64,000 nucleotides of DNA, from assembly GCA_964498065.1 (NCBI GenBank), contig CAZCFZ010000003.1:1-64000 (forward strand), given 5' to 3'. Source of the stretch: FEN-1297 sp964498065 (GTDB lineage: Bacteria > Bacteroidota > Ignavibacteria > Ignavibacteriales > Ignavibacteriaceae). Every line of letters begins with the position of its first letter. Position 1 is the stretch's first letter. Made by a program: the position numbers and the translations under genes. Positions 35,130 through 43,685 of the stretch are shown one piece after another. The notes under the pieces are model-generated. The model made no database searches. It was not told the DNA's origin and was given only the letters and a program-made list of their open reading frames with translations.

Positions 35130-35235
35130 AAAAGCCTGTATGAATAAAACACTCAAACTATTCTTCTTCATATTGAAGATGGAATAATGCAGCGACAAAA
35201 GTAATTTACGAAGGATACATTATCGGAAATTAATT

Positions 35236-36189
35236 ATGCTCGAAAATTCATTTATAGAAAAAATATTTAGCAACGATAGAAGAACCGTTGCACGTTCTAT
35301 TTCTATTGTTGAATCTGATAATTCAATGGCGATTGAATTATTAAAAAAAGTGTACGGCAGAGTCGGTAATGCTTATCGCATAGGAATAACAGGACCTCCC
35401 GGTGCAGGTAAAAGTACCATCACAAATCAGTTAACAAAATTTTACAGAAGCCGGAATAAAAAGGTAGGAATTATAGCTGTAGATCCAACCAGCCCGTTTA
35501 CCGGAGGAGCCTTATTGGGCGATAGAATTCGAATGAATGAAATCGGCCAGGATGAAGGAGTTTTTATAAGAAGCATGGCTACACGAGGCAGCCTCGGCGG
35601 TTTAAGTAAAAAAGCAAATGATGCCGCTGATATTTTAGATGTCGCCGGTTATGATTATATTATAATGGAAACCGTAGGTGTTGGTCAATCTGAACTGGAT
35701 ATTGCACAAGCGTCCGATACTACAATAGTTGTACTTGTTCCCGAATCAGGAGATGCCGTGCAAGCTATGAAAGCCGGATTAATGGAAATTGCAGATTTTT
35801 TTGTGATTAACAAAAGCGACAGGCCCGGTGCTCAACAGGCTGTAACTGCAGTAAAAACAATTTTAATGATGAGAGACCACGATGAAAATTCATGGATACC
35901 CAATAATGTAAATACTATTGCAATCGAAAATAAAGGTATTAGTGAGTTAGCCGAAGAGATAAAGCGGCACAGCGAATTTCTTAATAATACCGGTAAATTC
36001 TTAAAGGGCAGAGAACAAAGAGCCAAAATTAGAATTAAGGAAATTGTGGAGGATAATATAAGAAAAAAATTATGGAGTGAAGCGGGAAAAAATTCCCTTA
36101 ACTCTTCTCTGGAAAAAATAATTCTTGGAAATCTTTCTCCATATCACATCGCAGAAGAAATTATAGAAAATTTTAAGAATCAGCTTTAA
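35236..36189 (+). CDS. meaB: MeaB-type GTPase, methylmalonyl-CoA mutase chaperone
   Basis: 317 aa. P-loop GPPGAGKST at residues 53-61, DPTSPFTGGALLGDRIRM, METVGVGQSE (switch and G3), and NKSDRPGA (G4) are the MeaB/ArgK signature set. It protects and reloads B12-dependent methylmalonyl-CoA mutase using GTP. The mutase itself is not in the window. The next genes encode an acyl-CoA dehydrogenase and a carboxylase beta chain, consistent with propionyl/methylmalonyl-CoA metabolism. Confidence 0.92.
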   Translation: MLENSFIEKIFSNDRRTVARSISIVESDNSMAIELLKKVYGRVGNAYRIGITGPPGAGKSTITNQLTKFYRSRNKKVGIIAVDPTSPFTGGALLGDRIRMNEIGQDEGVFIRSMATRGSLGGLSKKANDAADILDVAGYDYIIMETVGVGQSELDIAQASDTTIVVLVPESGDAVQAMKAGLMEIADFFVINKSDRPGAQQAVTAVKTILMMRDHDENSWIPNNVNTIAIENKGISELAEEIKRHSEFLNNTGKFLKGREQRAKIRIKEIVEDNIRKKLWSEAGKNSLNSSLEKIILGNLSPYHIAEEIIENFKNQL

Positions 36190-36306
36190 TTTATGTTTTA
36201 AGATAAAAATTTTTCGGCAATTAAGATTCAAAAAATCTTTTATTGCACTTGGATTGTACCGGCAACAAACCGGGTATTATTTTTAAAAATATTGAAAGGA
36301 AATCCA

Positions 36307-37470
36307 ATGGAAGTTATGGAAAGCCCATTCTTATGTGAACTGAATGAAAATCAATTAATCATTCGTGATACCATTCGTGACTTTGCTGAAAAAAATATCC
36401 GGCCCATTGTTATGGAATACGATGAGTCACAAAAATTCCCTACTGAAATTCTCAAACAGCTTGGTAACCTAGGATTCCTTGGAATTGTAATTCCTGAAAA
36501 ATACGGAGGTGCCGGGCTTGGATATCAGGAATTTGCAATTATTATTGAAGAACTCGCAAAAGTTGATCCTTCGATTGCACTTTCGGTAGCAGCACATAAC
36601 GGTTTATGCACTAATCATATATACAGATTCGGTAATGAAGAGCAGAGAGAAAAATATCTCCCGGATCTCGCTTCAGGTAAAAAAATCGGCGCATGGGGTT
36701 TAACAGAACCATCCTCCGGAAGTGATGCTGCGGGTTTAAAATCTACCGCTGAGAAAAAAGGTGATTATTATATATTAAACGGCAGCAAAAATTTTATTAC
36801 GCATGGTACGGTTGGAGAAACTGCCGTAGTTATGGCTATAACCGATAAAGCAAAACGTAAAAAAGGAATTTCTGCTTTTATACTTGAAAAAGGAATGGAA
36901 GGTTTTATAGCCGGTAAAAAAGAAAATAAGCTTGGGATGAGAGCCTGCGATACTACCCAGCTTGCATTTGACAATTGTAAAGTTCCCGCTAAAAATTTAA
37001 TCGGCAAAGAAGGTGAAGGATTCATACAGGCAATGCAAATCCTGGAGGGCGGTAGAATTTCAATTGCCTCACTAAGCGTAGGATTGGCTCAAGGTGCACT
37101 GGATTCTGCATTAAAATACAGCAAAGAAAGAAAACAGTTCGGAAAAGAATTAAGCGAGTTCCAGGCCATTCAGTTTAAATTATCCGATATGCTAACCGGC
37201 ATTGAAGCGGCAAGATTATTAACTTATCGTGCTGCTAATATGAAGGATAAAGGTTTGCCTAATAAAAAGGAAGCTGCGATGGCAAAATTGTATGCAAGTG
37301 AGATTGCGGAAAAAGCCGCTAGCGAGGCAGTACAAATACTCGGTGGTTACGGATTCATTAAAGATTACCCCGTGGAAAAATTTTATCGTGACGTTAAGCT
37401 TTTAACCATAGGCGAAGGTACATCTGAAATTCAAAGAATCGTTATAGCCAGAGAATTATTAGAAGACTAA
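36307..37470 (+). CDS. Acyl-CoA dehydrogenase
   Basis: 387 aa from the ATG at 36307, chosen because AAAGGA lies just before it; an in-frame TTG at 36292 would cover the ribosome site. WGLTEPSSGSDAAG and NGSKNFITHG are FAD and substrate contacts, and GEGTSEIQRIVIAREL carries the catalytic Glu. It is closest in feel to short-chain/butyryl- or isovaleryl-type enzymes. It oxidises acyl-CoA to enoyl-CoA and hands electrons to ETF. Its neighbours suggest a role in branched-chain or odd-chain acyl-CoA breakdown. Confidence 0.92.
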   Translation: MEVMESPFLCELNENQLIIRDTIRDFAEKNIRPIVMEYDESQKFPTEILKQLGNLGFLGIVIPEKYGGAGLGYQEFAIIIEELAKVDPSIALSVAAHNGLCTNHIYRFGNEEQREKYLPDLASGKKIGAWGLTEPSSGSDAAGLKSTAEKKGDYYILNGSKNFITHGTVGETAVVMAITDKAKRKKGISAFILEKGMEGFIAGKKENKLGMRACDTTQLAFDNCKVPAKNLIGKEGEGFIQAMQILEGGRISIASLSVGLAQGALDSALKYSKERKQFGKELSEFQAIQFKLSDMLTGIEAARLLTYRAANMKDKGLPNKKEAAMAKLYASEIAEKAASEAVQILGGYGFIKDYPVEKFYRDVKLLTIGEGTSEIQRIVIARELLED

Positions 37471-37530
37471 TTTGAATAGATAGAATAAACGTTTTATTTT
37501 TTTTAATTCTTAAATATTCGTTATATAAAT

Positions 37531-39186
37531 ATGACCCAAATAGGATATTCTTTAAAGGAAAATTCAACTTATCTGCAAAGAGAAGATTATTATAAAAATA
37601 TTCTTAGAAAATTAAATGCTGAAAAAGATAAGATAAAATTAGGCGGCGGTAAAAAAGCAATTGAAAAACATAAAGCAAAGGGGAAATTAACTGCACGCGA
37701 ACGAATTAGTAAACTTGTTGACAGCGAAAAAGATTTTTATGAATTAAGCACTTTTGCGGCTTTCGGAATGTATGATGAATACGGCGGAGCTCCTTCTTCG
37801 GGAACTATTTACGGAATAGGAAAAATAAACAATAAATTCCATGTAATTGTAGCAAACGATGCTACGGTTAAAGCCGGAGCCTGGTTCCCTATTACCGCAA
37901 AAAAGAATTTGCGTGCCCAGGAAATTGCAATGGAAAATAAATTACCGATTATTTACTTAGTAGATAGTGCCGGAGTATTTCTCCCGCTGCAAGATGAAAT
38001 TTTCCCGGATAAAGAACATTTTGGAAGAATATTTAGAAATAATGCCGTAATGTCTTCTATGGGTATTCCCCAGATCTCAGCTATTATGGGCCCATGCGTT
38101 GCCGGCGGTGCTTACCTGCCTATTATGAGCGACGAAGCATTAATTGTTGAAGGAGAAGGCTCTGTGTTTTTAGCAGGTGCTCATTTGGTGAGGGCTGCCA
38201 TCGGTGAAATAATAGACAATGAAAGTTTGGGAGGTGCAAAAGTTCAATCCAACATTTCCGGTGTTACGGATTATATTATGAAAAACGATGAAGAGTGTTT
38301 AGCTCAAATTGTAAAATTAACCGGAAAATTCGGTATAAATCTGAAAGCAGGTTTTAGTAGAATTGAAAGCAGGCAGCCATTGTTTTCACCAAAAGAAATT
38401 TATGGAATACTGCCGGAAGATCCTTTGAAACCGTATGATATGTATGATTTAATTGCAAGAATTGTAGATAACTCTGAAATAGATGAATACAAAGCCGGAT
38501 ATGGTAAAACTGTTATAACTGCTTATGCCAGAATTGACGGATGGGCAGTTGGAATTGTAGCAAATCAGAGAAGCATTTCTAAAACAGAAACAGGTGAAAT
38601 GCAGGTTGGAGGAGTTATTTATTCCGATAGTGCAGATAAAGCTTCAAGATTTATAATGAATTGTAATCAAAGAAAAATCCCATTAATATTTTTACAGGAT
38701 GTAACAGGATTTATGGTTGGCAGCCGAGCAGAACATGGAGGTATAATCAAAGACGGCGCAAAAATGGTTAATGCAGTTGCTAATTCTGTTGTACCTAAAA
38801 TTACAATTATCGTGGGTAATAGTTTTGGTGCAGGTAATTATGCAATGTGCGGCAAAGCTTACGACCCGAGATTTATATTTGCTTATCCGAACGCGAAAAT
38901 TGCGGTAATGGGAGGCTCACAGGCAAGCAGTGTTTTGCTTGATATTAAATTAAAACAAGTAGAAAAAAGCGGGAAGGAATTCAGCGAAGACGATAAAAAA
39001 AAGCTGCTGGATGAAATAACGCACTCATATGAAGAAAGCAGCACTCCTTATTATGCCGCAGCAAGATTATGGATTGATGAGATAATTGATCCTGCATTAA
39101 CAAGAGAATATATTTCCATGGCTATTGAAGTCGCCGACAACAACCCGGATATGCCAAAGTTTAATGTTGGGGTTATACAAACATAG
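37531..39186 (+). CDS. Acyl-CoA carboxylase, carboxyltransferase (beta) subunit
   Basis: 551 aa. KLTARERISKLVD at the N-terminus, GAPSSGTIYGIG, VAGGAYLPIMSDEA, then GFMVGSRAEHGGIIKDGAKMV and GNSFGAGNYAMCGKAYDPRF define the two crotonase-like halves. Length and SAGVFLPLQDEIFPDKEHFG are most like methylcrotonyl-CoA or geranyl-CoA carboxylase beta chains, but propionyl-CoA carboxylase cannot be excluded. It transfers carboxyl from biotin to acyl-CoA. The biotin-carrying alpha subunit is not in the window. Together with the acyl-CoA dehydrogenase this would suit leucine breakdown. Confidence 0.88.
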   Translation: MTQIGYSLKENSTYLQREDYYKNILRKLNAEKDKIKLGGGKKAIEKHKAKGKLTARERISKLVDSEKDFYELSTFAAFGMYDEYGGAPSSGTIYGIGKINNKFHVIVANDATVKAGAWFPITAKKNLRAQEIAMENKLPIIYLVDSAGVFLPLQDEIFPDKEHFGRIFRNNAVMSSMGIPQISAIMGPCVAGGAYLPIMSDEALIVEGEGSVFLAGAHLVRAAIGEIIDNESLGGAKVQSNISGVTDYIMKNDEECLAQIVKLTGKFGINLKAGFSRIESRQPLFSPKEIYGILPEDPLKPYDMYDLIARIVDNSEIDEYKAGYGKTVITAYARIDGWAVGIVANQRSISKTETGEMQVGGVIYSDSADKASRFIMNCNQRKIPLIFLQDVTGFMVGSRAEHGGIIKDGAKMVNAVANSVVPKITIIVGNSFGAGNYAMCGKAYDPRFIFAYPNAKIAVMGGSQASSVLLDIKLKQVEKSGKEFSEDDKKKLLDEITHSYEESSTPYYAAARLWIDEIIDPALTREYISMAIEVADNNPDMPKFNVGVIQT

Positions 39187-39249
39187 AGTACTAACATATA
39201 AAAGGTATGAGGCGAAAATTTCGCACCCATAAAACAAACAATATAAATA

Positions 39250-41139
39250 TTAATAATGCAGTTTCAATCCAATCGTAACATTTCTATCGGGAAGAGGATA
39301 ACCAAAATCTATTTGGTAATTTTTGTTTAAGAGGTTTCCGCCCTTTACGAAAATATCAAAGAAGTTGGTTACGGAATAATTAAGATTAGCGTCTAGTAAA
39401 AAATAATTTTCAGCATCGGAATCTTGAAGACTTGTATACAAACCGGATACCTGCTGTAAGTTTGCATAAACATCAAGTTTTTTGGAGCTGTAATTAAGCT
39501 GCAGATTTACTCTATGTTTAGGTGCATATAAAGTCGGCGTATCGCAATTTAGAAATGAATAATTTATAGAAAAATTAAAATTAGCAGTTACAAAATAATC
39601 TCCCGAAAGTTCTATGCCTTTATGTATAAATTTTCCGGCATTTGTGTTAGTGTTAAACGGAGAAGCTGCAACAATTAAATTATCACCTTTATCGTAAAAT
39701 GCGGTAATACTAAAATCCAAATAGTTATTTAATAATATCCGGTTGTAGCTTACTTCATAATTCCATACATGTTCAGGTTTTAAACTTGAATTTGCTACAG
39801 GGAATAAATAAAGCTCATTTATTGTAGGGCTCCGGAATGCCTTGCTGACAGATGCTTTTATTGTTGCTGTTTTATTTAATGCATACGTAAGGCCGAAATC
39901 CGGCGAAATATCATGACCGAATAAATTATTTTTTGTATACCTTATTCCGGCTACTAAATTTAACGGCTCTAATAAAGAATAATTTAGTAATCCGTATACT
40001 GCAGCATCGTTAGCGGAATGATATACACTCAAACCTTTTGCTACAACTGCAGGCAAGCCTGGCTGAGTCGCTTTTCCGCCATAATTTTTATAATCCATGC
40101 CAAATGTAAAAACATTTTTCTTATAATATTTTACGTTCTGATAAAAGGTAATTCCTTTCATCTCATCGGTAGAATGCCACCCGTTAAAAAAGTTATGATC
40201 GCCGTAGCTGTAAAAAAATCTTAATCCGCCCCCTACTCTTTCAAAATTATTTAATATTGAAAATGAACCTCTTGAACGAAGATATTTGTAATAATTATTT
40301 TTTGTCGGTTTATAAATTGTTCCAGGATCATAAAATTTTGAATTGCTTAAATCACCGTCGGCAGTAAAACGAAAATTGCCCTTGGGAGTAAGAAATAATT
40401 TCAAATAACCTGCAGTTGTATGAAATCCGTCCTCTGCATCAGAACGAAAACCGTTAGTATTTAAATTATTAACCGAGGCAAAAAACCCGAGTAATTTATT
40501 TCTGTATCCGCCGGAGCCTTTAAGACCGGAAGTTTGATAACTGCCGTATTGCGAAGAGAAATTTAGACTTAATTTATTTAACACAGGCTGTTTTGTAATA
40601 ATATTTATTGCACCGCCCAAAGCATTGGTTCCGTATAAAACAGAACTCGCTCCGCGGATAATTTCAACTTTTTGAATATCCGAAGAATTAAGTGCGTCCA
40701 CAATCGGGTGTCCGAACAAACCCATAAACTGCGGCTGCCCGTCAATTAAAACTAGTACATTTGAATTAGGATTTCCCCCGATACCGCGAATTGTTAATAT
40801 TCCTCCGGCTGCTTGTGCTACGCCGTTACCAGCAATGTTTTTTGAATCAATGAACAATCCCGGCACTTTTGTGCCCAAAACCGGCAGAATGTTTATGTCG
40901 TTCGCCTGGTTAATTTCCTTTTGATTTATAATAGTTATACTGGCAGGAATTTTATTTACATTGTTTTTATATCTTGTTCCAGTAACAACAACCTCTCCAA
41001 GATTATAAGTTTTAACCGAATCTTTTTTTGATGGTTGAGAATATAAGTTATTATAAGGAACTATAATTACAAGACTAAAAATTATAAGTATTAAACAATA
41101 TTTTATTTTGCGGGCAGGGTAAAAAAGGTTATTAGTCAT
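39250..41139 (-). CDS. TonB-dependent outer-membrane receptor
   Basis: 629 aa. An N-terminal signal region (about residues 15-35, hydrophobic, ending LYSQ) is followed by LGEVVVTGTR, the plug start, and by GILTIRGIGG, VLVLIDGQPQ and EIIRGASSVLYGTNALGGAINI of the plug domain. A 22-strand-type barrel fills the rest and ends GLKLHY. It takes up a scarce ligand across the outer membrane with TonB energy. Its ATG lies inside the end of the phosphoribosyltransferase gene (8-base overlap), and a membrane protein gene lies further upstream in the same unit, so the ligand may be a nucleobase or vitamin; that is inference. Confidence 0.9.
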   Translation of the reverse strand: MTNNLFYPARKIKYCLILIIFSLVIIVPYNNLYSQPSKKDSVKTYNLGEVVVTGTRYKNNVNKIPASITIINQKEINQANDINILPVLGTKVPGLFIDSKNIAGNGVAQAAGGILTIRGIGGNPNSNVLVLIDGQPQFMGLFGHPIVDALNSSDIQKVEIIRGASSVLYGTNALGGAINIITKQPVLNKLSLNFSSQYGSYQTSGLKGSGGYRNKLLGFFASVNNLNTNGFRSDAEDGFHTTAGYLKLFLTPKGNFRFTADGDLSNSKFYDPGTIYKPTKNNYYKYLRSRGSFSILNNFERVGGGLRFFYSYGDHNFFNGWHSTDEMKGITFYQNVKYYKKNVFTFGMDYKNYGGKATQPGLPAVVAKGLSVYHSANDAAVYGLLNYSLLEPLNLVAGIRYTKNNLFGHDISPDFGLTYALNKTATIKASVSKAFRSPTINELYLFPVANSSLKPEHVWNYEVSYNRILLNNYLDFSITAFYDKGDNLIVAASPFNTNTNAGKFIHKGIELSGDYFVTANFNFSINYSFLNCDTPTLYAPKHRVNLQLNYSSKKLDVYANLQQVSGLYTSLQDSDAENYFLLDANLNYSVTNFFDIFVKGGNLLNKNYQIDFGYPLPDRNVTIGLKLHY

Positions 41140-41542
41140 TCCATTTGATTCTCCAGGGCCAATTTACACATGTATTAATTTTCGGAAACAAAACGTAATC
41201 CGCATTACCTTTGAAAACGAGTGTTTCAATTATGTTCCCTTGCAGAATAGATTTTGCAGTCTCAAGTGTTTTTCCCGTTACCGCAACATCATCTATAAGA
41301 AGTATTTTTTTATTTGATATTTTATTATCAATATTACTAAGTATAACCGGTTCATCATACTGCGGATTATTTTTTTCATCCCTGTAATTTATTTTTATAA
41401 TCCGCAGTTCTATTCCCGTTTTATACGCAATCAAACTTGCAGGTACTACGCCTCCGGTGCCAATTCCAACTATAAGATCAAATTGAGGAAGAGATAATTT
41501 TGTAACTTTCTCTCTTATTTCATTAAACGATAAATCCAGCAT
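41132..41542 (-). CDS. Phosphoribosyltransferase-domain protein
   Basis: 136 aa. ILLIDDVAVTGKTLE is the PRPP-binding loop of type I phosphoribosyltransferases, and GIGTGGVVPASLIA is the early glycine-rich turn. The short hood and WPWRIKW near the C-terminus resemble xanthine/guanine (Gpt-like) or hypoxanthine-type enzymes. It probably joins PRPP to a nucleobase-like substrate. It is sandwiched between a membrane protein gene (9 bases upstream) and the TonB receptor gene (overlapping), which suggests uptake and trapping of one compound. Confidence 0.82.
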   Translation of the reverse strand: MLDLSFNEIREKVTKLSLPQFDLIVGIGTGGVVPASLIAYKTGIELRIIKINYRDEKNNPQYDEPVILSNIDNKISNKKILLIDDVAVTGKTLETAKSILQGNIIETLVFKGNADYVLFPKINTCVNWPWRIKWND

Positions 41543-41551
41543 TTAATTTTC

Positions 41552-42094
41552 TTAGTTGGACCTTTTATCAAACTGAACCAGGGCGACATTTACAAGAACT
41601 AGTAAAAGTATTCCGGGGAAACCGGTGATGAAAGCAGATTCAAAATAGCTTCCTACTGTTGCAGCAGACATAAGGCCAGGAAATATTAATAATACCAAAG
41701 CAGAAACTGCAATAGTTATAATATAAGCAAACAATGTATTCATATATTTAAACACTTTTACTTCATTTAGCAACCTAGATGAAATAACAAACAATGCTAA
41801 TTGAAGTGTCATTAACGGGATAAGACCGGTAGCCGGATGCCCGGTAACAAAATAATTTAATATCGGCGCCAAAAGTGCCGCAATTATTCCTACATGAAAA
41901 TTAAAATATCTTATTGCAATATAAGGAGCAAAAAACATCGCTAGAACAATGGCGCCAATCGGTACTCCGTTATATGCCGGAAATAAATGAATTAAAAACG
42001 GTATTAATATTGAAAGAGCTAGTATCAATACAGTCTCTTTTATTTGCAAACGTGAAAAAATTCCTGACTTTACTGCATATGTATTTATTGACAT
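41552..42094 (-). CDS. Integral membrane protein, possibly ECF-type S component
   Basis: 180 aa with five to six hydrophobic helices. GVPIGAIVLAMFFAPYIAIRYF, then GHPATGLIPLMTLQLALF resemble the layout of energy-coupling-factor substrate-binding components, but I cannot name a subfamily. A short soluble N-terminus (MSINTYAVKSGIFSRLQIKE) precedes the first helix. It is the first gene of a three-gene minus-strand unit with a phosphoribosyltransferase and a TonB receptor. A perfect palindrome lies about 140 bases upstream. Function inferred from context: inner-membrane uptake step. Confidence 0.6.
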   Translation of the reverse strand: MSINTYAVKSGIFSRLQIKETVLILALSILIPFLIHLFPAYNGVPIGAIVLAMFFAPYIAIRYFNFHVGIIAALLAPILNYFVTGHPATGLIPLMTLQLALFVISSRLLNEVKVFKYMNTLFAYIITIAVSALVLLIFPGLMSAATVGSYFESAFITGFPGILLLVLVNVALVQFDKRSN

Positions 42095-42231
42095 AATCCG
42101 GCCCTTTATTTTATTTAAAATATTTCCATAATTAAAAAACTTTTCTTAAAAATTATTTTCAGCATTTTAATAATCAATCTTAAAAATAATTTGATAGCTA
42201 AAATGGAAATAGTAATGATAAAAGTCAATTA

Positions 42232-42245
42232 TTGAACCGGTTCAA
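42232..42245. promoter_or_regulatory. LacI-type operator candidate
   Basis: TTGAACCGGTTCAA is a perfect 14-bp palindrome with the central CG typical of LacI/GalR-family operators. It lies 138 bases upstream of the membrane protein/TonB receptor operon. No LacI-family gene is in the window. Confidence 0.5.
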
Positions 42246-42325
42246 AAATAAATCTTCCGATATAGATAAATAAAAAAGCCTCAGTTAATAGGTTAAATAA
42301 ATATTGTCTTCGCAAAATAAAAATC

Positions 42326-42634
42326 ATGAGACGGGTGAAAAAAGAAAAAGGAGGTAATTATGCAACCTTTATAGTAAATAAATTTACCAACAAGTGATGC
42401 GATGGAAAATTGGTTAAGGCATTACGGATCGAAAAAAGATGAGGTCGATGTACAAAGTGTAATCCATATACATCAAAGCAGAGGAAGTATGAAAAGCTAA
42501 TAGGAGAATTAAAACATCAATTAAATATCAATCATTTGCCTTGCGGACAGTTCAATCCAAATTGTCTCTATTTTAGCACGGGAATACTGGAGTATAATTT
42601 ACTTCCATTAATAAAGATGATAAAATTAGCCTGA
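42326..42634 (+). pseudogene. Decayed transposase fragment (IS1380-like)
   Basis: Joining two to three frames gives the C-terminal half of a DDE transposase: GGNYATFIVNKF, then IHQSRG and, after a frame change, KYEKLIGELKHQL, LPCGQFNPN and TGILEYNLLPLIK. This follows the pattern NQRG-x-E-x-x-IKELK ... F-x-x-N ... LAYNL of IS1380/IS4-type enzymes. A stop after FTNK and a frame change near 42485 break it. No terminal repeats or full-length partner were found. It explains the otherwise gene-free interval. Confidence 0.6.
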
Positions 42635-43010
42635 AAAGTAATGACCTATGCCAGATACAGAATATATAAAGAAGGTTATTACCAAATACGCTGTTGTCCT
42701 TTATCTTTGAGTTCATAATAAAAAGTAAAAACGTTCAACAAATGATATTACAAAAACATCTGCTGCTGAAGTATCTTCAAATTATAGTTTAAATATGAAG
42801 CTGCAGAAATCATTTCTTTAAAATTGTCTAAATACAATTCAAAATCATAATTTTGGTAGTCATAGGAATCTTGTAGATAATTTTATCTCAAATTTCTTGT
42901 TTTGGAGGTTTTATATCTGATTTGAGAATAATAATAAAAACTTTTAACTTTATCACTAAGTTCATTTATTAATTTCAAAAGTTTAATGTTGGAGTAATTC
43001 AAATATAATT
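42635..43010. other. Intergenic remainder after the transposase fragment
   Basis: About 375 bases without a convincing frame. Short plus-strand stretches such as YARYRIYKEGYY may be the tail of the transposase remnant. The right end must hold the promoter of the gene at 43011; GGAG at 42994-42997 is too far from that ATG to be its ribosome site. Confidence 0.4.
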
Positions 43011-43685
43011 ATGCCGACTCCACCTTCAAGCAGAATCAAAAATTCAGTATTAGTAATTTCAGTTATTTTACTGGTATCACAAAAAATATCCGCACAACAA
43101 AGTAACTTATCGAAAGCCGTCAATTACCTTTCTGCATTTATTGCCTCTGATTACTTTGAAAATCTTCACCAAACTAACGATGATTTGGCGCTGGTAGATA
43201 CAATTTATTTACGAGCAGTAAAATTTGAAAACTATAATTATTCTAACACACTTTTCGATTTGACTTTTGCCGTAATTCCGTATAATAAAGTGCACATCCG
43301 GCTCCCTTTAATCGGTATAGATTATGTATATCATTTAACTTCAGCTGAAGAAAATATTTTTAAAAAGAAAAATAAAAATCTTCCCAGAAGACTTTTCTTC
43401 GATACACCTAAAAACAATTACGGCGATAAAGATAAACTGGCACATTTCTTCGGCAGTGCATTCATAGAATATTCTTCTAACATTTTTGATTTAGGTGATC
43501 TTATTGGTTATTTTGTGGAAGTATTTGAACAAGATTTTGAAGTTCAAAATGCAATTGACTGGCGCGATATTGAAACAAATTACTTGGGAAATATTTTTGG
43601 TGAAATTTTAAAAAAGGACAAAACTATTCTTCCCTCGCAGGTAATGATGATTCGGACATTATTTTATTTAAGATATCATCTATGA
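43011..43685 (+). CDS. Predicted exported protein of unknown function
   Basis: 224 aa. Residues 1-29 look like a signal peptide (SVLVISVILLVSQKISAQ, cleaved after Ala). The mature part has LPRRLFFDTPKN, DKDKLAHFFGSAFIEYSS and NAIDWRDIETNYLGNIFGEIL; the DK(L/F)xHFxxS block recalls envelope proteins of the DUF2279/YfiM type, but the match is too short to assign. It overlaps the sigma-54 response-regulator gene by four bases (ATGA), so the two are translationally coupled and likely share a signalling theme. Confidence 0.65.
   Translation: MPTPPSSRIKNSVLVISVILLVSQKISAQQSNLSKAVNYLSAFIASDYFENLHQTNDDLALVDTIYLRAVKFENYNYSNTLFDLTFAVIPYNKVHIRLPLIGIDYVYHLTSAEENIFKKKNKNLPRRLFFDTPKNNYGDKDKLAHFFGSAFIEYSSNIFDLGDLIGYFVEVFEQDFEVQNAIDWRDIETNYLGNIFGEILKKDKTILPSQVMMIRTLFYLRYHL

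Noticed and set aside
36258..36275. ACCGG-N7-CCGGGT inverted repeat before the acyl-CoA dehydrogenase gene
   Set aside because: Short arms with one unmatched base; likely chance, and no known regulator motif.
39187..39249. GCGAAAATTTCGC palindrome as a bidirectional terminator between convergent genes
   Set aside because: A realistic loop leaves only three base pairs of stem and there is no U tract on either side.
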